The position numbers and the translations under genes are program-made. Shown piece after piece: positions 30,915-40,328 of a stretch of 64,000 bases of DNA. The DNA is from Methylophaga sp. (GTDB lineage Bacteria; Pseudomonadota; Gammaproteobacteria; Nitrosococcales; Methylophagaceae): contig JAFIFW010000006.1 in NCBI GenBank assembly GCA_020831825.1, positions 1-64,000 of the forward strand, read 5' to 3'. The notes under the pieces are model-generated. The model was given only the letters and a program-made list of their open reading frames with translations, was not told where the DNA came from and did no database searches. How positions within the stretch are numbered: position 1 is the stretch's first letter; each line of letters opens with the position of its first letter.

Positions 30915-31130
30915 AGCCACAGATTAAAAACCACAGAGACACAGAGGAATAAATGTCGAAAAAGGCCTTTCAGATAATCATGTTCAGCCTTTACTTAGCA
31001 AAGACTGTGACGGAACATTACTAAAACGACGCTCGCCCTGTATCAACTTAGGCCAATTTTAGTCTGTAATCACTGCAAATTTGTTTTTTAAAATCTCTGT
31101 GCCCTCTGTGTCTCTGCGGTTTGTATCCTC
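30915..31130. repeat. Inverted CACAGAGACACAGAGG repeats
   Basis: An arm AACCACAGAGACACAGAGG at about 30929-30948 is repeated in inverted form as CCTCTGTGTCTCTGCGGTT at about 31109-31127. About 160 bp lie between them. The same motif family occurs at 16302, 16475 and 16640. The segment between holds no gene and separates the divergent TPR-like gene and metG. Confidence 0.7.
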
Positions 31131-31226
31131 CCTCTCCGACATCTGGAGTTGTTTACCGTTCATGGTGACAAGGACCGAATTCTGGTATCTTTGACGGTTT
31201 TTCAACGGCTTATTTCCGGTTCATCC

Positions 31227-33254
31227 ATGCAAAGAAAAATTCTGGTCACCAGCGCCCTGCCCTACGCCAATGGTTCTATCCATCTGGGCCATCTTGTTGA
31301 GTATATTCAGACGGATATCTGGGTGCGCTTTCAGAAAATGCGTGGCCATGAATGTCACTATGTCTGCGCCGATGATGCCCATGGCACGCCGATCATGTTG
31401 CGCGCCCACAATGAAGGCATCACGCCGGAACAACTGATTGCCGATGTCAAACAGGAACACATGGCCGATTTTGCTGAATTTGCCATTGGTTTTGACAACT
31501 ATCACAGCTCTCACAGTGACGAAAATCGCCAACTGGCCAGCCAGATTTATCTGGCCAACCGCGATGCCGGCAATATCGAAAGCCGCACCATCAGCCAGGC
31601 CTATGATCCGGAAAAAGAAATGTTTCTGCCGGATCGCTTTATTCGTGGCGAATGCCCGAAATGCGGCGCTGCCGATCAATACGGTGATAACTGTGAAGTC
31701 TGCGGTGCCACCTATGACCCGACCGAGCTGAAAAACCCGGTATCTGCCGTATCCGGCGCCACACCGATCACCAAGGAATCCGAGCACTTTTTCTTCAAGC
31801 TGGGCAATTTCGAAGCCATGTTACGTGACTGGACACTGGGCGGTCATCTGCAAACTGAAGTCACCCGCAAGTTGCAGGAATGGTTCGACAGCGGTCTGCA
31901 GGACTGGGATATCTCCCGTGATGCACCTTATTTTGGTTTCGAAATTCCTGATGCACCCGGCAAGTTTTTTTATGTCTGGATGGATGCCCCCATCGGTTAT
32001 CTGGCTAGCTTCAAAAACTATTGCCAGCGAACCGGCGTTGATTTTGATACGTTCATGAAGGCCGACAGCGATGCTGAAATGGTTCACTTTATCGGCAAGG
32101 ACATCATCTATTTCCACGCATTATTTTGGCCAGCCATGCTCAAAGGCGCCGGTTTCCGCCTGCCGAACAATATTTACGCGCATGGCTTTTTGACGGTTGA
32201 CGGCAAAAAGATGTCCAAATCGCGCGGCACCTTCATCAAGGCGCGCAGCTATCTTGACCATCTCAACCCCGAGTATCTGCGTTATTACTTTGCGGCCAAA
32301 CTTGGCAGTGGCATTGATGATATAGATCTTAACCTGCAAGATTTCCAAAGCCGTATTAATGCAGATTTGGTTGGCAAGGTAGTCAATATTGCCAGTCGTT
32401 GTGCTGGATTCATCAACAAACGGTTCGATGGCCAACTGGCTGGAAGCCTGGCTGAACCGGCTTTATGGCAAAGCTTTGTTGAACAGGCTGAAACGATTGC
32501 CCAACGCTATGAGCAGCGCGAATTTGGTCAGGCGATGCGCGACATCATGGCCTTGGCAGACAAGGCCAACCAATATATCGATGAACAAAAGCCTTGGGTA
32601 CTCGCCAAAGAGGATGGCAAAGAAGCTGAAGTGCAAGCCATTTGCAGCATGGGTCTTAACCTGTTCCGTGTGCTGGTTGGCTACCTAAAACCAGTACTGC
32701 CTCGCACTGCTGAACAAGCTGAAGCGTTTCTGAATATTTCCTCGCTGCAATGGTCAGACATCGCCAATCCCTTGCTGAATCACAAGATTGACACCTTTAA
32801 ACCGCTGATGACCCGCATCGAACCGGAAAAAATCACAGCCATCCTGGAAGCCTCTAAAGCCACTATGACAGATAACAGCCCAAGTACTGACACTGTGCCA
32901 GCCGACTCTGATTTTGATCCCATCGCAGATGAGATTCAGTATGACGACTTTGCCAAAATCGATTTGCGAATTGCCAAAATCGTCAACGCTGAGCATGTAG
33001 AAGGTGCCGATAAACTGCTACAGCTGACACTGGATATCGGTCTGGATCAGCGTCAGGTCTTTGCAGGCATCAAATCTGCCTATGCACCCGAAGATCTGAT
33101 TGGCAAATTGACCGTGATGGTAGCCAACCTTGCACCACGTAAAATGCGTTTTGGCCTGTCAGAAGGCATGGTGCTGGCTGCCGGACCGGGTGGTAAAGAT
33201 CTGTTTATTCTTAATCCAGATGAAGGTGCAGAGCCCGGCATGCGGGTGAAGTAG
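31227..33254 (+). CDS. metG: Methionyl-tRNA synthetase
   Basis: This enzyme charges tRNA-Met and is cytoplasmic. The class I signatures are present: the HIGH-type motif in [12 protein letters not shown] and KMSKS in [11 protein letters not shown] zinc site is seen in [18 protein letters not shown]. The C-terminal 110 residues form the EMAP/Trbp111-type tRNA-binding domain ([20 protein letters not shown]). I use the ATG at 31227 because the conserved sequence [17 protein letters not shown] starts there; this gives 675 residues. Confidence 0.97.
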   Translation: MQRKILVTSALPYANGSIHLGHLVEYIQTDIWVRFQKMRGHECHYVCADDAHGTPIMLRAHNEGITPEQLIADVKQEHMADFAEFAIGFDNYHSSHSDENRQLASQIYLANRDAGNIESRTISQAYDPEKEMFLPDRFIRGECPKCGAADQYGDNCEVCGATYDPTELKNPVSAVSGATPITKESEHFFFKLGNFEAMLRDWTLGGHLQTEVTRKLQEWFDSGLQDWDISRDAPYFGFEIPDAPGKFFYVWMDAPIGYLASFKNYCQRTGVDFDTFMKADSDAEMVHFIGKDIIYFHALFWPAMLKGAGFRLPNNIYAHGFLTVDGKKMSKSRGTFIKARSYLDHLNPEYLRYYFAAKLGSGIDDIDLNLQDFQSRINADLVGKVVNIASRCAGFINKRFDGQLAGSLAEPALWQSFVEQAETIAQRYEQREFGQAMRDIMALADKANQYIDEQKPWVLAKEDGKEAEVQAICSMGLNLFRVLVGYLKPVLPRTAEQAEAFLNISSLQWSDIANPLLNHKIDTFKPLMTRIEPEKITAILEASKATMTDNSPSTDTVPADSDFDPIADEIQYDDFAKIDLRIAKIVNAEHVEGADKLLQLTLDIGLDQRQVFAGIKSAYAPEDLIGKLTVMVANLAPRKMRFGLSEGMVLAAGPGGKDLFILNPDEGAEPGMRVK

Positions 33255-33299
33255 TTCCTACACGGTTCTGGTACATCGTCACATCGAAAACTCCACAAC

Positions 33300-33960
33300 G
33301 TTTGTTAGAAATCCGGCTATGGCTTCAGATTCCCGCATGCGCGGTAATGACGGAGGGGGGGTGCGGGAATGACGGAGGGTGGGTGCAGGAATGACGGGGC
33401 TGGACTCGGAAATGACACACAACCTCGTCATTCCGGAAAACGTGTAGCCCACTCACCGTCACTCCGGAAAACGCACAGTCCACTCAGCGTCATTCCGGAA
33501 AACGCACAGCGTTTGTCCGGAATCTCTGCACGGCCTCACAGATTCCCGCCGTCGCGGGAATGACGGAGGGTGGGGGAATAAAACACAAGCCAGTCATTCC
33601 GGAAAACACCTCGCCAACCCCGTCATTCCGGAAAACGTGCAGCGTTTGTCCGGAATCTCCGCACGGCCCCACAGATTCCCGCCGTCGCGGGAATGACGCA
33701 AACCGGGTGCGGAAATGACACACAACCCCGTCATTCCGGAAAACGTGCAGCGTTTGTCCGGAATCTCCGCACGGCCCCACAGATTCCCACCGTTGCGGGA
33801 ATGACGGAGGGTGGGCGCGGGAATGACGGAGGGTGAGAGCGAGAATGACGGGACTGGACTCGAAAATGACACACAAGCCCGTCATTCCGTAAAACACCTC
33901 GCCAACCCCGTCATTCCGGAAAACGCGCAGCGTTTATCCGGAATCTCTGCACGGCCTGGT
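33300..33960. repeat. Dense array of double-hairpin repeats downstream of metG
   Basis: No gene. Three complete ~76 bp units lie at 33489-33564, 33622-33697 and 33730-33805, all in the same orientation. A half-unit lies at 33910-33957, and many single GTCATTCCGGAAAAC or GGGAATGACGG modules fill the rest. Each full unit has two stem-loops: an outer GTCATTCCGGAAAACGY/GCGTTTGTCCGGAAT and an inner ATTCCCGC/GCGGGAATGAC. Translations of this array give spurious open frames on both strands. Confidence 0.9.
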
Positions 33961-34045
33961 TAACAGCACTCAAACAATACATTCACGTTCTTCGGGCTAA
34001 TTCCGTCGAAACAGTTAGCCACCGGTAAACCTGTAGCCGTATTTC

Positions 34046-35176
34046 TCAGAAAACCAGTGATAAGTAATAAACCCCCAACCCCATCAGCACCATTGCTCCA
34101 ACGAACGTGCTCCAGGTGACAAACTTTGCGTTTGCTAGCCAGATCTTGGCCGACACAACTGCCGTGACAAACACAACAATCTCGACCAGCATGTAAAAAA
34201 ATGTGTAGAGCGTGATGTACCAGAGATAGGTCAGCGTGGGCAGATCCGCAAGCGCCAGCACCCCGGTGAAAGCAGCAGGAATCCCCGCTGAACAGGGAAA
34301 TTCAATCAGCGTGACTAACACCGCAAAGCCCATCACGGCGGCTACGAGTGAGAACATGCTTTTTGGCGTTTTAACGACTTGTCGAATTCCTTGGCGAGCT
34401 TTTCTGAGAATACTGCCTTGAGAAGTGTCACAGACAGGTCCGTATTTTTTAAAACGCAAAAACTGCCTGAAGTAGTAGATCCCTCCACCGAGCGCAATCA
34501 ATCCCACCAGAACATTCACATAGCTAAAATATTGTTGGAGGATAGTAAAGAATTGGTACCACAAAAAAATGAGCAACCAATACGCAGCGACAACAGCAAT
34601 GATAAACGCGCTGCCAATGATGATAATACGGCTTCGACTACCAAGCCCAATAACGATACTGAGTATAAAAATCAGTGCTCCGATACTACAAACATTAAAG
34701 CCGTCGACAAACCCCAGGGTAATGGCGAGTGCTGGCAAACTGTACGATGACAAATCGATATCACCAAGCAGTGGCACATCGATGATGTTTTCGGTCCGTC
34801 GCTCTCGCTCAGCGCCAGTGAGGATTGCTTTTATGTCTCGGGCAATAATGGGGCCAAAGCCAATGAAGTATTCGTCTTGAATAAACGTGATAGGAACGCG
34901 GCCGCGATCTCGAACAGGCACTTCATAAGCGTCCATGAGAGTGATGAGGTACGCAACATTGTCTCCCCGGGCAACAGAGAAGTCGTTGATAACCACATCA
35001 TAGTCTGCTTCTATTTCCTGCAACCAGGCTTTTTGTTGGTCACAATAAGGACAACCTGCCACCCAAAAAAACTGTATTTCCTGAGAGGCGTTGACTGGAC
35101 TGACAAGCACAAAAAAGATCAGTGCGATAATTTGGCTTATTCTGGTGATAGCTAAACTATTTTTTGCCGTGAGCAT
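34046..35176 (-). CDS. Signal peptide-glutaredoxin-CcdA-like membrane fusion protein
   Basis: This 376-residue protein has a signal peptide or first membrane span ending near residue 31. A thioredoxin/glutaredoxin-like domain follows with CPYC at residues 42-45 and a cis-proline segment RGRVPITFIQDEYFIGFG. About six membrane spans follow from residue 150, with paired cysteines in FVDGFNVCSIGALIF and IEFPCSAGIPAAFTG, placed as in the CcdA/DsbD transmembrane domain. It should pass reducing equivalents across the inner membrane to its own periplasmic thiol domain. The substrate is unknown. The gene is alone, flanked on both sides by repeat arrays, which hints at acquisition as a cassette. Confidence 0.8.
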   Translation of the reverse strand: MLTAKNSLAITRISQIIALIFFVLVSPVNASQEIQFFWVAGCPYCDQQKAWLQEIEADYDVVINDFSVARGDNVAYLITLMDAYEVPVRDRGRVPITFIQDEYFIGFGPIIARDIKAILTGAERERRTENIIDVPLLGDIDLSSYSLPALAITLGFVDGFNVCSIGALIFILSIVIGLGSRSRIIIIGSAFIIAVVAAYWLLIFLWYQFFTILQQYFSYVNVLVGLIALGGGIYYFRQFLRFKKYGPVCDTSQGSILRKARQGIRQVVKTPKSMFSLVAAVMGFAVLVTLIEFPCSAGIPAAFTGVLALADLPTLTYLWYITLYTFFYMLVEIVVFVTAVVSAKIWLANAKFVTWSTFVGAMVLMGLGVYYLSLVF

Positions 35177-35269
35177 GCCTTCGGATACATTGTTTACGTA
35201 TTTTTTGTAGCATATCGGTAAAGCAGATTGATGCCAACATCCTCAACGACATTACTGCTGGCTATAACA

Positions 35270-35660
35270 ACCAACTCGTCATTCCGGCCCTCCCCCACCG
35301 CCGTCAATTCCGGTAAACGCCCCTCCAACCCCGTCATTCCGGAAAACACCTCTCCAACCCCGTCATTCCGGAAAACACCTCTCCAACCCCGTCATTCCGG
35401 AAAATGCGCAGCATTTGTCCGGAATCTCCGCACAGCCTCACAGATTCCCGCCGTCGCGGGAATGACGGAGGATGGGCGCGGGAATGACGGAGGGTGGGCG
35501 CGGGAATGACGGAGGGTGGGCGCGGGAATGACACACAACCCCGTCATTCCGGAAAACGCCCCTCCACCGCCGTCATTCCGGAAAATGCGCAGCATTTGTC
35601 CGGAATCTCCGCACGGCCTCTGCAGATTCCCGCATGCGCGAGAATGACGGGGGAGTCGCA
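35270..35660. repeat. Second array of double-hairpin repeats
   Basis: Two complete units lie at 35391-35466 and 35572-35648 in the same orientation as the downstream-of-metG array. Half-units lie at about 35275-35390, and three copies of a 22-base GGGCGCGGGAATGACGGAGG-type motif at 35474-35530. Both full copies carry stem arms AAATGC/GCATTT instead of AAACGC/GCGTTT. The array ends directly at an insertion-sequence remnant. Confidence 0.88.
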
Positions 35661-35785
35661 TGTAATCCCCCCAAAAAATAACAGATCTCAAAAGTAGAAC
35701 TTTCTCGTAAACTAAAACGCAGGAGATTCTGCATGAAGACATCAAAATTTACTGACAGCCAAATCATGGCGGTTTTGAAACAAAA
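35661..35785 (+). mobile_element. Left-end remnant of an IS3-family (IS407-like) element
   Basis: The segment begins TGTAATCCCCCC, has a ribosome site GCAGGAGATTC, and an ATG at 35733 opening with MKTSKFTDSQIMAVLKQ, the typical start of IS407-group OrfA. The frame is broken after about 18 codons by the end of a second element at 35786. Only this left end remains. Confidence 0.8.
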
Positions 35786-36066
35786 TGAATCACCCCGAGT
35801 TTGTCGGAGGGATTTTTATTTGAGTCATGCTGCTGCAGACTCGGCTTGTTGATAATACAGATTTTCATATTCAACGGGTGGTATATCGCCAATCGGATCC
35901 AGTAGTCGTCGGTTGTTGAACCAATCCACCCAATGCAGTGTTGCCCGTTCAACATCATCCAGTCCTTTCCAAGGCCCGTCTTTGTGAATTACCTCGGCTT
36001 TGAACAAGCCGTTGATGGTTTCAGCCAGTGCGTTGTCGTAGGAATCACCGACACTACCGACCGAGG
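35786..36066 (-). mobile_element. Right-end remnant of a second IS3-family element, OrfB C-terminus
   Basis: The terminal inverted repeat lies at 35786-35810, reading TGAATCACCCCGAGTTTGTC on the plus strand. On the minus strand, a frame stopping at 35825 encodes the last part of an IS3-group transposase: GSVGDSYDNALAETINGLFK, HWVDWFNNRRLL, DIPPVEYENLYYQQ. It contains the final catalytic-region asparagine/glutamate but not the rest of the DDE domain. The element is cut at about 36066, where it joins a lipoprotein gene fragment. It lies inside the left end of the IS407-like element, so insertions were nested. Confidence 0.85.
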
Positions 36067-36260
36067 CCTTGAAGCCGATCGGCATCCAGCCAGTCCAGTG
36101 ATCGAGCCAGAAACAGCAATTCATAACCCGGCCAGACATGAGCCGCGATTTTGACTGAGGGCGAGCTGGTTGTTCGACAGCTGAACAGTGACAGGAAGAT
36201 AATCAGAGTCACCCAAATGGGTATGCTTTTGAAAATCGAAGTCGTGCAGGTGACCATCAT
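36067..36260 (-). pseudogene. 5' fragment of a substrate-binding lipoprotein gene, cut by IS
   Basis: About 65 codons remain. They encode a lipoprotein signal peptide ending in the lipobox SLFSC, followed by VKIAAHVWPGYELLFLARSL, which resembles the mature N-terminus of periplasmic binding proteins of the nitrate/sulfonate/taurine type. The frame then runs into the IS3 fragment. What the intact protein bound is unknown. Confidence 0.6.
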
Positions 36261-36395
36261 GTTCACTCAAAGGTTCTAATACCAACCGGCATTGTCCAGT
36301 CAGAATGTTTGTTTTTTCAATGGATTTACACCGGACTGACCAGCCAAGTGACGTAGATCAATAAATCCGTTCATTGCATCAGTGCGAATTAACAA

Positions 36396-38792
36396 TCAAA
36401 TGCCACTCTCTTGCTTGAAGGCATCGATTCGCTGAATCAAGCGCTGATCATCGGATTCTATTGCCATGCGCTCTGCGGTGGCCAGGGCGTCTCTGGCAGC
36501 CGCATTGTCTTCCATGCGATGTTGCAGTACGGCCATGTGGAAGTGAAATACCGGGACAGAGCTATCTAACGAGATGGCGCGACTCAGTGCCGGAAAGGCA
36601 AGTTGATAATTTCCGGCATTGATTTGCGCCCAAGCGTAAGTATCAAGAAAATACGGCTGATCGGAGTCACGGAAACGCTCAACCATTTCCAGGGCTCGTT
36701 GTTTGTTTGCTTCGGTGCCGTAATTGTCCAGCAGCATAACCGCCAGGTTGTTAATGACAGGCTCTATATCCGGGTTCCGTGACAACACCTCTTCATAAGC
36801 CGCTTTTGCAGCATCGTAATTACCAACCCTGTAGTAGGCCGAGGCAAGCTGCATCGTCAGAGTATTGTCTTGTGGCACTTCAGCAAGGCCGCGTTTATAG
36901 GTATCAATTGCGCTTTCTGAGTCGCCTTCCTGAAAATGTAATGATGCCAGCAAGCTGTAACCCGGTACCCAGTCACTTCTCATTGAAAGCCCTTGGTGTA
37001 CCGTATTTTTTGCCGCCTCAAGATCCTGTTGGTTTCGCAGCAAAGTCGCCTTCACACCATAAGCACCGATTTGATCGGGATTTTTCTCAAGATGGTCATT
37101 CATAAATGCCAACAGCTCATCAAGCTGGTTCAAGGCGAGATGGGCGTTGACCAGACCTTGAAGTGCAGCAATCAACCCCGGCTCCTGAGATAGGGCGCTC
37201 TCGAACTCTTCAATGGCAGGGGTGTAATTCTGCATACCGAGATGCATCTGACCCGATAACAGGGCCATTTCCGCGGGCAGGATATCTCCTGACTGACGAA
37301 GACGCTCGATAATATCCCTTGACCCTTCCCAATTTTCTCCCGCCAGGCGAACCTGCAGTTGTGCCTGAAGCAGGGTGTTCACATCAGTACTGCCCTGCAT
37401 AGCGGTGATCAACACTTGCTCGGCACGCTCAATATCACGGTTTCTGACATGCGTTTCGGCAACGGCAAGCGCGGCAGCCTGATTTTGCGGATTGGCAGTC
37501 AATGCTCGGCGGAATGTATCTGCAGCAAGCTGCTGTGAGCCGCTGATGGTATAAGCCTGAGCTAACAGAACCAGTGCCTCATCGGAATCGGGATCATTGC
37601 GAATAGCCAGCCGCAAGTCGGTAACCGCATCATCAAATTGTTGATTTTGCAGGCTCAGACGCGCCCGCATGATCAAAGCTGGCACATCATCAGAAGAATA
37701 GCCAAGCACCTCATTCACCAAACGGGTTGCCGTGTCAAAATCTCCTTCTCCGGCACGGATACCGGCAAGAGAAACTCGCGCCATGGATGCCAGCTCACTC
37801 TGCCCCTCTGTTTCAATCAGCCGATTCAGATCCTGAATCACCTCTTCTGTTCTGCCATCAGTCAATAAAACTTCAACACGGGCAAATCTAAGTTCAGTGC
37901 TTTCGGGATATTGCTCGATATAACTGTCCAGAAGTGATACGCCTTGAGCTGCATTGGCTGTTCTCGCCAGCCCAACATGCAACAGCTTTGCTTCAACATC
38001 ACCGGGGTTACGCTCAACAAATGCAGCCAAAGTCTGCATCGCATCATCATGTCGTCTCAACACACCGTTTTGCAACTGAGCCTGAGACTGAGCCACCCAG
38101 CGTTCTTCCGGAAACATTTCAGCAAGCTTGTCGTAGATCTTGTTCATATCTTCGAAACGACGGCTTTGCTCTAACAGGGTCAAATACTGCATATACAAGG
38201 GAGGGGCATCCGGGTGCAGTTCAATTAAACTTTCCATAGCTTCGATTGCACGCTGCTGATCGCCTCGCTGATTCAAAAACGTCACTTCAAGCATCCGAAC
38301 ATTGAGATCATCCGGTGCCACCGCCAGGGCCTTTTGCAGCTCAGTCGAAGCAGAACCAAAGTTTTCTTGCCTGATAAAGACCGTGGCTCTAAGCACAAGT
38401 CCCTCGATATTGTCTGGTTCAAGCGCCAACACCTGATCAGCCCGCTTCATCGCCTCATCAAATACGTTTGACAGCAGGTACATTTGACCCAGCTTGATCA
38501 TCACCTCGACATATTCGGGATTCAGCGCTTCAGCGGTACTCAAGTTAGCGTACATGCCCCGCCAGTTTTGCGATTTTTCGTCAATCAGGGCGAGACGGTA
38601 ATAGGGTTCGGCCAGTCGTGGATCAATCTGCAAGGCATTACGGTACTGCACACGCGCCCGCTCAACATTACCTTCTTCAAGAAAATTATTACCACTCTCA
38701 ACAAAGTTGGCAGCAGAATCTTCTGCCGAACCGCATCCCACCAATGCGAGCGCAAGCACACTCGCCAGTACTGTTTTCTTGAACTTGTTCAT
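36396..38792 (-). CDS. prsT: PEP-CTERM/exosortase-locus TPR lipoprotein (PrsT-like)
   Basis: This is a 798-residue lipoprotein. The signal peptide ends in the lipobox LVGC with cysteine 20. About twenty tetratricopeptide units fill the remainder, such as ARVQYRNALQIDPRLAEPYY, ELQKALAVAPDDLNVRMLEV and AYEEVLSRNPDIEPVINNLA. Proteins of this build and length are a standard part of exosortase-linked exopolysaccharide loci, where they probably act as scaffolds in the periplasm or at the outer membrane. It is the last gene of the long minus-strand series, 9 bp after the exosortase gene. Confidence 0.9.
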   Translation of the reverse strand: MNKFKKTVLASVLALALVGCGSAEDSAANFVESGNNFLEEGNVERARVQYRNALQIDPRLAEPYYRLALIDEKSQNWRGMYANLSTAEALNPEYVEVMIKLGQMYLLSNVFDEAMKRADQVLALEPDNIEGLVLRATVFIRQENFGSASTELQKALAVAPDDLNVRMLEVTFLNQRGDQQRAIEAMESLIELHPDAPPLYMQYLTLLEQSRRFEDMNKIYDKLAEMFPEERWVAQSQAQLQNGVLRRHDDAMQTLAAFVERNPGDVEAKLLHVGLARTANAAQGVSLLDSYIEQYPESTELRFARVEVLLTDGRTEEVIQDLNRLIETEGQSELASMARVSLAGIRAGEGDFDTATRLVNEVLGYSSDDVPALIMRARLSLQNQQFDDAVTDLRLAIRNDPDSDEALVLLAQAYTISGSQQLAADTFRRALTANPQNQAAALAVAETHVRNRDIERAEQVLITAMQGSTDVNTLLQAQLQVRLAGENWEGSRDIIERLRQSGDILPAEMALLSGQMHLGMQNYTPAIEEFESALSQEPGLIAALQGLVNAHLALNQLDELLAFMNDHLEKNPDQIGAYGVKATLLRNQQDLEAAKNTVHQGLSMRSDWVPGYSLLASLHFQEGDSESAIDTYKRGLAEVPQDNTLTMQLASAYYRVGNYDAAKAAYEEVLSRNPDIEPVINNLAVMLLDNYGTEANKQRALEMVERFRDSDQPYFLDTYAWAQINAGNYQLAFPALSRAISLDSSVPVFHFHMAVLQHRMEDNAAARDALATAERMAIESDDQRLIQRIDAFKQESGI

Positions 38793-38801
38793 GTCTAATC
38801 C

Positions 38802-40328
38802 CTAATTGACTATAAAGTTATCGAGTTCCGGTTGAACCACGGCTAAAAAGTCCAGTATTCGTGCGTCCGCATCTTCCAGAGTCTCACCCGGTCCGACACC
38901 TGTAACCAGGCGAACCAGTGCACCATCCGAACGGTTCTCAAAAATCGAATCACGGAACAGATACCACTTATTCAAATATTCATTGGCCACATTTCGACCA
39001 CGCCCTGCAAACCAGTAATAAACCAACTGCTGATCAGCACCACGCTGAATAATCACACGATTAACAGGCTGTCCAAGCGCCTCGATACGTTGCAATCTTG
39101 ATATTTCCCAGCCACCACCAGGAATACATACCCGTGGCGAATGTGGTGACACACCTTTGCGTTGTGACTCATAATAAGCCACATAAAAGTTCACCATCTC
39201 ATTGTTTTCACTTACATAATTTGCCATGACATAGTCAGACAGCTTAAGCGCGTCAATGACCCGCTGCTCCATGCTTTCATGCTGTCCACGCCATTCCCCC
39301 AGCTGGGTTGGAAAATTCACAAATGCGGGATAATCGGGCACGAACTCGGTTCTGGACTCGACCGCTCGCGTCAGACCCAATGCCAGCAGCAACACCACAG
39401 AAGCTATCAAAGCGGGTTTCAGTGAAAACGTATAAGGCCCTGAATATTCCTTGATATTCAGCTTCGAGGCATCCACCACACCAAAAACACTTGCCAGACT
39501 GGCATTGGGGTTAGTTATTTTTTCCAGCACCCATATCAGCAGACCCAGAATAACCGCACAGGCCATGAAGATAATCCAGCCTTCAAAGTCATGCAGGAAG
39601 CCCTCAGCCATCGAAATGCCAAAATTATCCACCAGCACACCAATCATGCCGATACGGAAACTGTTCATCAAAATGGTGATGGGAATGGTGGCGAGAAACA
39701 CCAAGGCTCGCTTCCAAAACGCTGCCTGATAAAAATAGGCCGCTATAAAGCCAAGACTCATCAATGGGAATAGATAACGTAAGCCACTACAGGCATCAAC
39801 AACCTGAAGCTGATAAATCCCTAAATCAATAATGTTGCCTTCCAGAAAAACCGGGATCTGAAACAGACGAATAAACTGAACACCCAGCCAGGATGAAAAC
39901 AACTGTAACCCGGCTGTAAGCTGGACTTCGATAACGTAAGGCAGAGGAATGGCAAACAGAAGGAGCAGAATGGGCGCCAGTGTATAACGCGTCGCCTGAC
40001 CAACGACCAGCATGGAAATACCGATTAGCACCATGACAAAGGAATAGTGCATCAACAAGAACAAGGCACTGATTTCACCAACGATGTAGATCAGAATGGC
40101 GGCCAGTATCAACAACAACCCCGACCACATGGGTGGCCCCATCGCCCGGGTAATCACATCGCGTTTTTCCCAGAGAATATAGGCAGTTACCAAGGGGATA
40201 AGGTAGCCATGGCTATATTCTTCTTGCCCCCCCCATCGACGTACCGCCTCACCAAGTCCGTTCCAGTAGGCAATCACAGCCAGCAAGATCATGCCGCCGG
40301 CGACCCATAAGTGTCTGCTAGTCAACAA
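38802..40328 (-). CDS. Exosortase fused to EpsI-like domain
   Basis: This 508-residue membrane protein has an N-terminal exosortase domain (about residues 1-275) of eight spans. The three catalytic residues are visible: cysteine in VVDACSGLRYLFPL, arginine in MNSFRIGMIGVL, and histidine in GFLHDFEGW. A C-terminal EpsI-type periplasmic domain follows (about 310-508) with SPRVCIPGGGWE. Exosortases are thought to process and attach proteins with PEP-CTERM-like tails. Fusion to EpsI is known in XrtA- and XrtD-type enzymes; I do not choose a subtype. The start is a TTG with a strong AAGGAG six bases upstream and overlaps the preceding gene by 11 bp. Confidence 0.9.
   Translation of the reverse strand: MLTSRHLWVAGGMILLAVIAYWNGLGEAVRRWGGQEEYSHGYLIPLVTAYILWEKRDVITRAMGPPMWSGLLLILAAILIYIVGEISALFLLMHYSFVMVLIGISMLVVGQATRYTLAPILLLLFAIPLPYVIEVQLTAGLQLFSSWLGVQFIRLFQIPVFLEGNIIDLGIYQLQVVDACSGLRYLFPLMSLGFIAAYFYQAAFWKRALVFLATIPITILMNSFRIGMIGVLVDNFGISMAEGFLHDFEGWIIFMACAVILGLLIWVLEKITNPNASLASVFGVVDASKLNIKEYSGPYTFSLKPALIASVVLLLALGLTRAVESRTEFVPDYPAFVNFPTQLGEWRGQHESMEQRVIDALKLSDYVMANYVSENNEMVNFYVAYYESQRKGVSPHSPRVCIPGGGWEISRLQRIEALGQPVNRVIIQRGADQQLVYYWFAGRGRNVANEYLNKWYLFRDSIFENRSDGALVRLVTGVGPGETLEDADARILDFLAVVQPELDNFIVN

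Noticed and set aside
33490-33897. Open frames of 90-135 codons within the repeat arrays, such as 33490-33897 and 35392-35745
   Set aside because: They translate the hairpin repeats (recurring RHSRAHPPSFPR-like strings) and have no family similarity or ribosome sites.
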